Source: Bdellovibrionales bacterium
GTDB lineage: Bacteria; Bdellovibrionota; Bdellovibrionia; Bdellovibrionales; UBA1609
Length of the DNA: 11,794 nucleotides
Assembly (NCBI GenBank): GCA_020435185.1
Contig: JAGRAA010000123.1
Coordinates: forward strand, 1-11,794
Direction: 5' to 3'
A model generated the notes under the pieces. It worked only from the letters and a program-made list of their open reading frames with translations. It was not told the origin of the DNA and ran no database searches. This document shows, piece after piece, positions 6,777 through 11,794 of the stretch; the first letter of the stretch is position 1, and every line of letters begins with the position of its first letter. The translations under genes were made by a program, and so were the position numbers.

Positions 6777-7766
6777 TTATTCTCGATTTAATTCAAGAAA
6801 ATTTTTAGGAACGGCAAGGTCTAACCTTTGTGCTCGCTCATTGATTAATTCAAGGTATTTTTGCGCCATTTCATCAGATAAGAAACTCATTGAAATGAGC
6901 TTCTTAAATGCCCCCAACTTCTTTTCTAGCTTCTCGAAAACGTTTTCGCAGGCTTTTGAGCTGATTTTACAATACTCCGCAAAAGCAAAAAAATCTTGTG
7001 GAGTCAGTCGATTCTTTTTTCCTCTCATAGTGAGAGCCATTTCTTCTCTATCTTGTGGCACCACGAGTTTGGTTGCTAAAAGGTCATAGGCTGGAGATAG
7101 CTCAACTGAGCCCTCATCTCTGTAAACAAGTGAATAATTTTTCAAATGCATATCACTATTACCTGTAAGAAATGAGAATGCTGTTATTTTAAATAATTCA
7201 AGTAACTCTAATCCTTTGTTAGTCGTGTATTGATTTACCGCTGCTGCCACTTTCTCTAATGAGCTGTTGTACTTATTTTCAGTCAATAAACCTGTTAGCT
7301 GACACATATCTTCTTGATGGATTTTGATCATCTTTTTTCGTTTAAGCATTCTATCAAACCTTGTCGAAAGATATGCAAGTTCACCAGAGCTAAATCTGAT
7401 TAAACTATGTTCGGCTGTTTTTATCCCTGCCACTTTTGCCATGTGCATGGTCACATCTTCATTTTGTGGCAGCTCTGGGTATTCATCATTTGGTGGCTTG
7501 AGTACATAGAGACCATCCCATAAGCCGACAATAGTAAGCCTTTTCTCAAGACTACTTGCACTCCCAAAGGTGAGAGATAATTTTGGCTGCACACCTGGAA
7601 TAGCCACTCTTTTTTGTATGACCTCTTTGGCCAATTCATTGATTTCATCAAGGGTGTAATCAAGTCGAGGGGGGATTTTTGAATTAAAAATCCGTTTGCT
7701 GCACTTCTCGTGGTATTCAGTTTTGGAGCTTTCAAGTTGTTGGTAGCAAGCCAAACATTTTTTCAT
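6777..7766 (-). CDS. hipT: HipT, serine/threonine kinase toxin of a tripartite HipBST system
   Basis: A 329-residue HipA-like kinase without the N-terminal subdomain, which is encoded separately by the upstream gene. It begins with a short Cys-containing segment (C4, C7, C22). The glycine-rich loop is VAIPGVQPKLSL (A55-I56-P57-G58), the ATP-binding Lys is probably K90 in LYVLKPP, the catalytic Asp is D205 in GNSDMHLKNYSL and the metal-binding Asp is D228 in SPAYDLL; their 23-residue spacing equals D309 and D332 in E. coli HipA. E. coli O127 HipT phosphorylates tryptophanyl-tRNA synthetase and stops translation; the same target is assumed, not shown. The two serines autophosphorylated in that enzyme's loop are replaced here by Ala and Pro. 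The gene starts two bases after the hipS stop, with GGAG upstream. Confidence 0.92.
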   Translation of the reverse strand: MKKCLACYQQLESSKTEYHEKCSKRIFNSKIPPRLDYTLDEINELAKEVIQKRVAIPGVQPKLSLTFGSASSLEKRLTIVGLWDGLYVLKPPNDEYPELPQNEDVTMHMAKVAGIKTAEHSLIRFSSGELAYLSTRFDRMLKRKKMIKIHQEDMCQLTGLLTENKYNSSLEKVAAAVNQYTTNKGLELLELFKITAFSFLTGNSDMHLKNYSLVYRDEGSVELSPAYDLLATKLVVPQDREEMALTMRGKKNRLTPQDFFAFAEYCKISSKACENVFEKLEKKLGAFKKLISMSFLSDEMAQKYLELINERAQRLDLAVPKNFLELNRE

Positions 7767-7768
7767 TT

Positions 7769-8137
7769 CTACTCCGCCAGACGGCCTTGTATCGCTGACG
7801 CTGCCACTGGCTCCTCAGGTGAAGCGTCGATAACTTTGACGGCCCCAATGCAGTCATTACAAAGCGCGAGAAGTAGCGACATGCGGTCTTTTCTATCAAG
7901 TTTCCAATTTGTTTCAGCAATATTTAATAACCATCCTTCTGGAATAAGTCCGTCGAAAAAGGGTATCATTGTTTTTTCAATGTAGGGTTCTGACCGTAGC
8001 GGAAGCAACATGCTAACAGGTTTATTTGCAGTGCCTTTTAAATAAGTCAGATCATATTGAAAACGATATTCTCCTTCTGACTGCTCAATGGTTCCTGCAA
8101 ATGTTTCGTTGTAATAAACCTTCCCAATTTTTTTCAT
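7769..8137 (-). CDS. hipS: HipS, antitoxin of the HipBST system (split HipA N-terminal subdomain)
   Basis: A 122-residue protein equal to the N-terminal subdomain of HipA kinases: GKVYYNETFAGTIEQSEGEYRFQYDLTYL, then PVSMLLPL and the signature FFDGLIPEGWLLNIAE, then DRMSLLLALCNDCIGAVKVI. In E. coli O127 the separate HipS protein is the neutralising antitoxin of HipT and puts a Trp into the kinase active site; W69 in the PEGW motif is the likely counterpart. The ATG at 8137 overlaps the hipB TGA (ATGA), which sets the start and implies translational coupling. The ORF can be opened further upstream, but only through hipB in another frame. Confidence 0.9.
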   Translation of the reverse strand: MKKIGKVYYNETFAGTIEQSEGEYRFQYDLTYLKGTANKPVSMLLPLRSEPYIEKTMIPFFDGLIPEGWLLNIAETNWKLDRKDRMSLLLALCNDCIGAVKVIDASPEEPVAASAIQGRLAE

Positions 8138-8352
8138 AATTCTTTGGCCGCTTCCTTTTCTGGTACTGGGCCCAAACGGGAGCCGAAAAGAGCTAGTACT
8201 TGATTGACCGTATCGCACCTTAATGTCTCTTTGCCGCTTTCCAACTCCCTTACAAAGCGAAGCCCAACGCCTGCGCTTTTCGCTAGTTCAACTTGGGTGA
8301 GGCCAACCTGTTTTCTTTTTTGCTTTACATACTGTCCAACGTTTTTCATCAT
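8134..8352 (-). CDS. hipB: HipB, XRE-type DNA-binding component of the HipBST system
   Basis: A 72-residue Cro/CI-type protein. Almost all of it is the helix-turn-helix domain: VGQYVKQKRKQVGLTQVELAKSAGVGLRFVRELESGKETLRCDTVNQVLALFGSRL, the recognition helix being around VGLRFVRELE. The close resemblance to HipB of HipBA/HipBST and the order hipB-hipS-hipT support the call. ATG at 8352 (with a second ATG at 8349) is chosen because AGAGGA lies upstream; an upstream TTG at 8385 is inside the first operator and unlikely. It should bind the palindromes upstream and repress its own operon. Confidence 0.92.
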   Translation of the reverse strand: MMKNVGQYVKQKRKQVGLTQVELAKSAGVGLRFVRELESGKETLRCDTVNQVLALFGSRLGPVPEKEAAKEL

Positions 8353-8368
8353 TTCTACATCCTCTTTA

Positions 8369-8382
8369 TATCCTTTCGGGTA
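8369..8382. promoter_or_regulatory. hip operator O1
   Basis: TATCCTTTCGGGTA is the operator nearest hipB, an imperfect version of the TACCC-N4-GGGTA palindrome, lying in the leader just upstream of the hipB ribosome-binding site. E. coli HipB is known to bind TATCC-N8-GGATA type palindromes, so HipB binding is expected. Confidence 0.7.
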
Positions 8383-8397
8383 CAAAATTGAACCTTT

Positions 8398-8440
8398 ACG
8401 TCTTTACTGTACCCTATCGGGTATAAAAATCAATATTATT
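8398..8440 (-). promoter_or_regulatory. Possible hip promoter overlapping operator O2
   Basis: Read on the minus strand, TTGATT is followed after 16 bases by TACAGT, each matching 4 of 6 consensus positions. The spacer holds operator O2, so HipB on it would block RNA polymerase. The elements are weak and other A/T-rich choices exist. Confidence 0.3.
8410..8423. promoter_or_regulatory. hip operator O2
   Basis: TACCCTATCGGGTA, a near-perfect palindrome 41 bp from O1 (start to start), followed on the plus strand by TAAAAAT, a tail shared with O4 and partly O3. Confidence 0.75.
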
Positions 8441-8449
8441 ATTAATTCA

Positions 8450-8463
8450 TACCCTATAGGGTA
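8450..8463. promoter_or_regulatory. hip operator O3
   Basis: TACCCTATAGGGTA is a perfect palindrome (16 bp including the flanking A and T), 40 bp from O2. It is the best-conserved site of the five and probably the strongest binding site. Confidence 0.8.
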
Positions 8464-8490
8464 TAAATACTAGACTTTAGGCTTATTTTA

Positions 8491-8504
8491 TACCCTTTCA
8501 GGTA
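8491..8504. promoter_or_regulatory. hip operator O4
   Basis: TACCCTTTCAGGTA, with one mismatched outer pair in the half-sites, 41 bp from O3 and carrying the same TAAAAAT tail as O2. Confidence 0.7.
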
Positions 8505-8531
8505 TAAAAATACATGAATTTATTGGGAGAG

Positions 8532-8545
8532 CACCCGAACGGGTG
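8532..8545. promoter_or_regulatory. hip operator O5
   Basis: CACCCGAACGGGTG keeps the CCC/GGG core and dyad but differs at the outer bases, 41 bp from O4. It is the most distant site from hipB and has no TATAAA tail. Confidence 0.6.
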
Positions 8546-8558
8546 TAATTGAATATGC

Positions 8559-8614
8559 GTGTTACAGCCAAGGGCGGGGTTCAAAATCAAAGTCTACCAT
8601 AACACCCTGAACCC
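8559..8614. repeat. Two interlocked inverted repeats (pseudoknot topology)
   Basis: GTGTTA (8559-8564) pairs with TAACAC (8600-8605), and GGGTTCA (8577-8583) pairs with TGAACCC (8608-8614). The arms are in A-B-A'-B' order, so both stems could form only as a pseudoknot, or they could compete. The element lies just after the stop of the 100-residue gene (minus strand) and before the operator array. Confidence 0.4.
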
Positions 8615-8620
8615 TTCGAT

Positions 8621-8923
8621 CTAAATCTGCCAGTTTAAATTCCTGGGGAAAAGCGATTCGGAAAACTCTATCGTCTCAATGCCTGCCTGTGCAGTTTTCT
8701 CTAATGCCAACGGATACGAATTCTCACTTTGTTTGTGAATCAAAGAACAGTCGAATGTTTTTGATGTTTCGATTTCTTTAATACCAGACACAATAGAAGA
8801 AAAATTAGGGTGTCCACCAAAATCAATATGAAACTCGTAAGAATCTCTAATTAACTTTCCTATAAGCGGCCATTTTTCTTCTAACTCCTTAATGACTTTT
8901 CCGTAGGAAAACACACTTCTCAT
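8621..8923 (-). CDS. Hypothetical protein, 100 residues
   Basis: I do not recognise this protein. It has a helical N-terminal part (KVIKELEEKWPLIGKLIRDSYEFHIDFGGHPNFSSI) with a conspicuous HIDFGGHPN motif, and a mixed C-terminal half ending in SESLFPRNLNWQI. No signal peptide or membrane segment is seen. Its ATG overlaps the stop of the upstream small gene (ATGA at 8923-8920), the coupling usual for functionally paired proteins. It lies upstream of, and in the same direction as, hipBST but is separated from it by the operator array. Function unknown. Confidence 0.6.
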   Translation of the reverse strand: MRSVFSYGKVIKELEEKWPLIGKLIRDSYEFHIDFGGHPNFSSIVSGIKEIETSKTFDCSLIHKQSENSYPLALEKTAQAGIETIEFSESLFPRNLNWQI

Positions 8924-9072
8924 TTTTTTTTGGCTTCTTCACTTTTTGGTCTTTCCAGCCAAATGTTCAAACGACTTGAATCTTGCCCCTCTTTAGCAAT
9001 CCACCTTAGTGCGCGATTACTCTTATTTTTCGGTAAGAGGACCTTGGCGCGATCCCATTCTCTTTTACACAC
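8920..9072 (-). CDS. Small basic hypothetical protein, about 50 residues
   Basis: The frame encodes KREWDRAKVLLPKNKSNRALRWIAKEGQDSSRLNIWLERPKSEEAKKK, with many Lys and Arg, and ends in a TGA that overlaps the ATG of the next gene. Its composition and the stop-start overlap argue that it is real. The start is uncertain: a GTG at 9072 is the only upstream start after an in-frame TAG, but it overlaps the AGGAGG at 9077-9072, while the ATG better placed for that site (9058) is in another frame and soon stops. The gene may therefore have a 5' frameshift or be a C-terminal remnant. The two-gene layout of a small basic protein and a 100-residue partner recalls toxin-antitoxin pairs, but no family is recognised. 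Confidence 0.5.
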   Translation of the reverse strand: MCKREWDRAKVLLPKNKSNRALRWIAKEGQDSSRLNIWLERPKSEEAKKK

Positions 9073-9156
9073 CTCCTACAGTAATTAAGACTTCCCACGT
9101 TTTTAGAAAGACTTATTGAATCTTAGTAAGACCAGAGCTAACAGTCCGATCGTCTT

Positions 9157-9366
9157 ATGGGAGATGACGACAAAAACTTAGAAAGTTTTGAAACCAATCT
9201 TTGGGAAGTTGAAATTAAGCTTCGAGGCCTCGGCTATCTTATTTATCAACTTGGAAGCGATCCCGCACCACCGTTACCTGATGAAATGGAAGCAATTCAC
9301 AATGGCATTGGTCTTTTATTGATCGCGCTTGCTGAGGACCTAAGACAACTTAGAGAGACAAGCTGA
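9157..9366 (+). CDS. Small hypothetical protein, 69 residues
   Basis: Not recognised. The protein is acidic and helical (ETNLWEVEIKLRGLGYLIYQL, then GSDPAPPLPDEMEAIHNGIGLLLIALAEDLRQLRE), an organisation like a short helical hairpin with a Pro-rich turn. Its start ATG has no clear Shine-Dalgarno sequence, and an in-frame TAA (9139-9141) rules out an earlier start. It is divergent from the small operon at 8621-9072. The amphipathic sequence looks coding rather than random. Confidence 0.5.
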   Translation: MGDDDKNLESFETNLWEVEIKLRGLGYLIYQLGSDPAPPLPDEMEAIHNGIGLLLIALAEDLRQLRETS

Positions 9367-9504
9367 AATGTCCTAAAAAGTAGATCGTGTTCCAAAGAAA
9401 GTCTTAAAAATAGCAAGAATGGGAGCAGGACTATTTGACTGAAACTTACATCTTTAATAAAGTCTTGACTACGTTGTCTAAAAACCTCAAAACAATTCCT
9501 ATTT

Positions 9505-9524
9505 CGCAAGTTTGACACCTAAAA
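9505..9524 (+). repeat. Left inverted repeat of the IS
   Basis: CGCAAGTTTGACACCTAAAA, identical over 20 bases to the reverse complement of 11378-11397. Confidence 0.9.
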
Positions 9525-9656
9525 TTAAAAAAATCGCATGAGCTCAAAAGTACGGGGAACAGAAGCTTGTTTTTCCAAGATCTGTAAAATTATGTAGCCA
9601 CGCGCCTGTGGATATATAGCTAATTATTTAGCTTGCAATAGTTGTTTTATGGTGTT

Positions 9657-9674
9657 CATAATGTAGACATTATG
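9657..9674 (+). promoter_or_regulatory. Hairpin covering the transposase start codon
   Basis: CATAATG (9657-9663), loop TAGA and CATTATG (9668-9674) form a perfect 7-bp stem whose 3' arm ends in the transposase ATG at 9672-9674. In mRNA it would hide the start codon and limit translation; no Shine-Dalgarno sequence lies upstream. If translation starts at TTG 9642 instead, the hairpin is inside the gene. Confidence 0.4.
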
Positions 9675-11318
9675 TTTATTCGTAAATCCACAGCAAAAAA
9701 CAAAGACGGCACTCAACGCGTTTACTTTCAACTGGCAGAAAGTATTCGTATTAACGGAAAACCCCGCAACCGTGTTCTTTGCAACCTAGGGAGAGCCGGT
9801 GATGAAGCGACACAAGTCAAAATCCAAAAGATGGCTGAAAGCTTAATCGAAGCCTCAGAAAAGCATAAACTCTTTAACCTTGTTGATGACCTAAAGGCTG
9901 AATCTAGCAAGGAGTATGGCCCTTTTTTAGTTTTTTCAAGATTATTTAAAGAACTCAGGTTAAAAGACATTATTTCAGAGTCTTTAAGTGATATCGGAGC
10001 AGAATTTGATGTGGCTGAGGCTTTATTCAACTTAATCTTAAATCGCTTAACTGAGCCTGTAAGCAAAAGACAAATGACTTTGTGGGAGCAAGATGTAGAA
10101 GGCGCTACAGAGTTTGATCTTCACCAGTATTACAGAGCAATGGATTATCTGATTGAGCATAAAGAAGAGATTGAGAGAAAGATTTTCTTTAATCAGGCCA
10201 GTCTTTTTAATCAAGAGCTTGATATTGTTCTTTTTGACACTACAAGCTTAGTTTATTACGGAGAAGGAGCTGACAAATATGATAAGCCTGAAGACCAACA
10301 GTTACTCGATTATGGTTTTTCTAAAGCCAGGCGCAGTGATTTAAAACAAATTGTTGTGGGCGTATTAATGAGCAAAGAAGGTATTCCCTTGGCTCACGAG
10401 ACTTTTAGTGGCAACACCAATGATGTTAAATGCTTTTCTCAAATTATTGATCAACTAAAAAATAAATACAGTGTTTCCAATATAGTTCTTGTTGGTGACA
10501 GGGGGATGATCTCAAAGTCTAATATTAAAGAACTTGAGTCTTCAAAGCTTAAGTATATTCTGGGCTACAGAATGAGAACTATATCCAAGGAAGAAAGAAA
10601 GGATGTTTTAAGCCAAGCGAACTTAAGAAAACTAAAAAGCCTAGAGCTTCAGTTTAAAGAGGTGGACTATAGAGGTCAAAGGCTCATAGTTTGTTATAAT
10701 GAGAAAAGAGCTGAAAAAGACCAAGCCTTTAGAGAAAGGGAAGTGGAAAAGCTTAAAGAGAAACTCAAGGGTACAAAAAGTATAAAACAGCTTATCAGCA
10801 ATCCTCACCATCGAAAGTATTTAAAAATCAATGACGAAAAATCTAAGGCTACACTGGACCTAAAAAAAGTTGAAGAAGATGCTCTTTACGATGGCGTTTT
10901 TGTTCTCACTACAAATACTCGCTTATCTTGTCTTCAAGTGGTTGAGAGGTATAAAGACTTATGGCAAATCGAGGCTGGATTTAGACAACTCAAATCAGAA
11001 CTTCAAATGGGCCCCATCTATCACCACAAGGATAAGAGAATAAGAGCCCATGTGATGATCTGTTTTATGGCTTTTTGCATACGAGTGGCTCTTTATAAAA
11101 AACTGAAACAATACTTTAAAAAAGAAAGTTTTTCTCTGACACAACTTCAAAGAGATCTTAAGGCTCTTCATGCCATTGAGCTTACAGTGGATAAACAAAA
11201 AATAAAACTTAGAACAGAGCTCAAAGAAGGTGCCAATCATATATTTAGAGCCATAGGCATGAGGCCACCCAATCGCGTACTGCATTCAGAGGCAGGATCT
11301 GTAGTCAAACGTCTGTAG
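9672..11318 (+). CDS. IS1634-family (IS4-group) DDE transposase
   Basis: A 548-residue cut-and-paste transposase with an RNase H-like core. The catalytic triad is D189 in IVLFDTTSLVYY, D276 in VLVGDRGM and E434 in WQIEAGFRQLKSEL, with the large insertion between the second Asp and the Glu that is typical of this group. The N-terminus, MFIRKSTAKNKDGTQRVYFQLAESIR, is the standard family start and fixes the ATG at 9672; a TTG 30 bases upstream would add ten residues. The length matches full-size members (about 530-590) and there are no frameshifts, so the enzyme is probably functional. It acts on the 20-bp ends of its own element. Confidence 0.93.
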   Translation: MFIRKSTAKNKDGTQRVYFQLAESIRINGKPRNRVLCNLGRAGDEATQVKIQKMAESLIEASEKHKLFNLVDDLKAESSKEYGPFLVFSRLFKELRLKDIISESLSDIGAEFDVAEALFNLILNRLTEPVSKRQMTLWEQDVEGATEFDLHQYYRAMDYLIEHKEEIERKIFFNQASLFNQELDIVLFDTTSLVYYGEGADKYDKPEDQQLLDYGFSKARRSDLKQIVVGVLMSKEGIPLAHETFSGNTNDVKCFSQIIDQLKNKYSVSNIVLVGDRGMISKSNIKELESSKLKYILGYRMRTISKEERKDVLSQANLRKLKSLELQFKEVDYRGQRLIVCYNEKRAEKDQAFREREVEKLKEKLKGTKSIKQLISNPHHRKYLKINDEKSKATLDLKKVEEDALYDGVFVLTTNTRLSCLQVVERYKDLWQIEAGFRQLKSELQMGPIYHHKDKRIRAHVMICFMAFCIRVALYKKLKQYFKKESFSLTQLQRDLKALHAIELTVDKQKIKLRTELKEGANHIFRAIGMRPPNRVLHSEAGSVVKRL

Positions 11319-11377
11319 TTTGTCAAAACTAATCCCTTTAAAGGCACAACTGTAGCTAACTTCGAGATTTACCTATT

Positions 11378-11397
11378 TTTTAGGTGTCAAACTTGCG
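11378..11397 (-). repeat. Right inverted repeat of the IS
   Basis: TTTTAGGTGTCAAACTTGCG, the exact reverse complement of the left end; a GTG inside it opens a frame into the recombinase fragment. Confidence 0.9.
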
Positions 11398-11779
11398 CCA
11401 CCAAGGCAAAGGCAACAAGGATCGAGTGACGGTGATGGGAGATCATCTGAAAGAAAAACTCTTAATTTACTTACAGAAGAGAAAAAATAAGTTTCTTTTT
11501 GAATCCAACAGGCAAACAAAACTCACTCCGCGGCGGATTGAGCAAATCTGCAAGTCTTATAAAGAAAAGGCTGGCTTAGAGAAAAGTCTTACACCTCATA
11601 CTTTCAGGCATCTATGGAACACAAGTCTTGCAGAAGGTGGCTTACAAAGAGAACAGCGAGCCCTTTTGGCGGGGCATTCAAATGAAAAAACGCAAGACAT
11701 CTACACCCATCTTGGTGTTGGAGGGATGAAATTAAGAGTGATCCAAATCTTAGATGAAAAGACTTCTTGGTTTTTGTAA
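11398..11779 (+). pseudogene. Tyrosine recombinase (integrase), C-terminal catalytic half only
   Basis: The fragment starts right at the IS end and contains the second half of a phage-type integrase catalytic domain: GKGNKDRVTVMG (catalytic Lys in the beta-hairpin), HTFRH (H-x-x-R), LLAGHSNEKTQDIYTHLG (the second His and the nucleophile Tyr). The first catalytic Arg and the core-binding N-domain are missing, so it is not active alone. A GTG within the IS end (11384) keeps the frame open but adds only five residues encoded wholly or partly by the IS end. The lost half is not present on the other side of the IS, so a deletion or rearrangement took place. It may be the remnant of an island integrase. 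The family subtype cannot be told. Confidence 0.85.
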
Positions 11780-11794
11780 GTCTTAATTTTTATT
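11759..11794 (+). terminator. Terminator-like hairpin at the end of the integrase fragment
   Basis: AAGACTT (11759-11765) and AAGTCTT (11778-11784) form a 7-bp stem with a 12-base loop, followed by AATTTTTATT. It overlaps the stop codon. The stem is AT-rich, so efficiency is doubtful. Confidence 0.35.

Larger units (their letters stand above)
9505..11397 (+). mobile_element. Insertion sequence of the IS1634 family, complete, 1893 bp
   Basis: The element is bounded by perfect 20-bp inverted repeats, CGCAAGTTTGACACCTAAAA at 9505-9524 and its complement at 11378-11397, and holds one intact transposase gene. The family call rests on the transposase. No short target duplication is seen: the bases outside the left end (CCTATTT) and right end (CCACCAA) do not match. 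The exact outer bases of the ends are taken from the extent of the repeat. Confidence 0.88.

Noticed and set aside
6688..7089. Plus-strand open frame of 133 residues
   Set aside because: Most of it is antisense to hipT, whose frame has clear kinase motifs; it has no recognisable domain.
7769..8218. Longer HipS starting at 8218
   Set aside because: The extra 27 residues would be encoded within hipB in another frame; the ATG at 8137 overlaps the hipB stop in the usual ATGA way.
8134..8385. HipB starting at TTG 8385
   Set aside because: This start would lie just outside operator O1 and translate through it; ATG 8352 with AGAGGA upstream is much better.
8369..8545. Regular short repeats resembling a CRISPR array
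   Set aside because: The repeats are 14-16 bp palindromes with degenerate centres, the spacers are AT-rich and partly alike, and they lie directly upstream of hipB; operators explain them better.
9085..9407. TTAAGACTT at 9085 and AAGTCTTAA at 9399 as inverted ends of a small element around the 69-residue gene
   Set aside because: The motif is short and AT-rich, recurs by chance elsewhere (9108, 9460, 11759) and no target duplication or longer similarity is seen.
10995..11285. Minus-strand open frame of 96 residues in the transposase gene
   Set aside because: It is antisense to the transposase C-terminus, which has the catalytic Glu and a family-typical sequence.

Overview
This is a low-to-moderate GC (clearly AT-rich) bacterial accessory region. 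The genes have clear Shine-Dalgarno sequences, short intergenic spaces and ATGA-type overlaps. The families seen (XRE-cupin regulator, VOC proteins, SRPBCC + sigma factor, DUF4153, GNATs, GrpB, HipBST, IS1634-type transposase) point to a Gram-negative, proteobacteria-like host, but nothing in the window fixes the genus.

Layout. (a) 1-1102: a short-chain dehydrogenase (SDR) cut by the window edge on the minus strand, divergent from an XRE/cupin regulator; the shared intergenic region carries two palindromes. (b) 1119-1910: two minus-strand VOC (glyoxalase-fold) genes in one transcription unit. (c) 2102-3665: a plus-strand run of a 5'-truncated HAD hydrolase fragment, an SRPBCC protein and an ECF-type sigma factor with a cysteine-containing C-terminal extension; the three reading frames overlap or abut. 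(d) 3783-6652: a minus-strand series of a DUF4153 membrane protein, an AAC(6')-Ib-like acetyltransferase, a GrpB family protein and a RimJ-like acetyltransferase, all stand-alone accessory genes. (e) 6777-8352: a complete tripartite HipBST toxin-antitoxin operon on the minus strand (hipB-hipS-hipT), preceded by five palindromic operator sites spaced 40-41 bp apart. (f) 8621-9072: two small overlapping minus-strand genes of unknown function, with a divergent 69-residue plus-strand gene at 9157-9366. (g) 9505-11397: an intact IS1634-family insertion sequence with 20-bp perfect inverted ends, abutting the catalytic C-terminal half of a tyrosine recombinase whose N-terminal half is not on the other side of the element.

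How the parts fit. The best-supported multi-gene system is HipBST: HipB should bind the operator array, HipS is the separated N-terminal HipA subdomain and HipT the kinase toxin. Its glycine-rich loop lacks the serines autophosphorylated in the E. coli O127 enzyme. The SRPBCC-sigma pair looks like a translationally coupled regulatory module. The HAD fragment, the recombinase fragment and the IS indicate repeated gain and loss, so the whole window reads as a patchwork accessory island.
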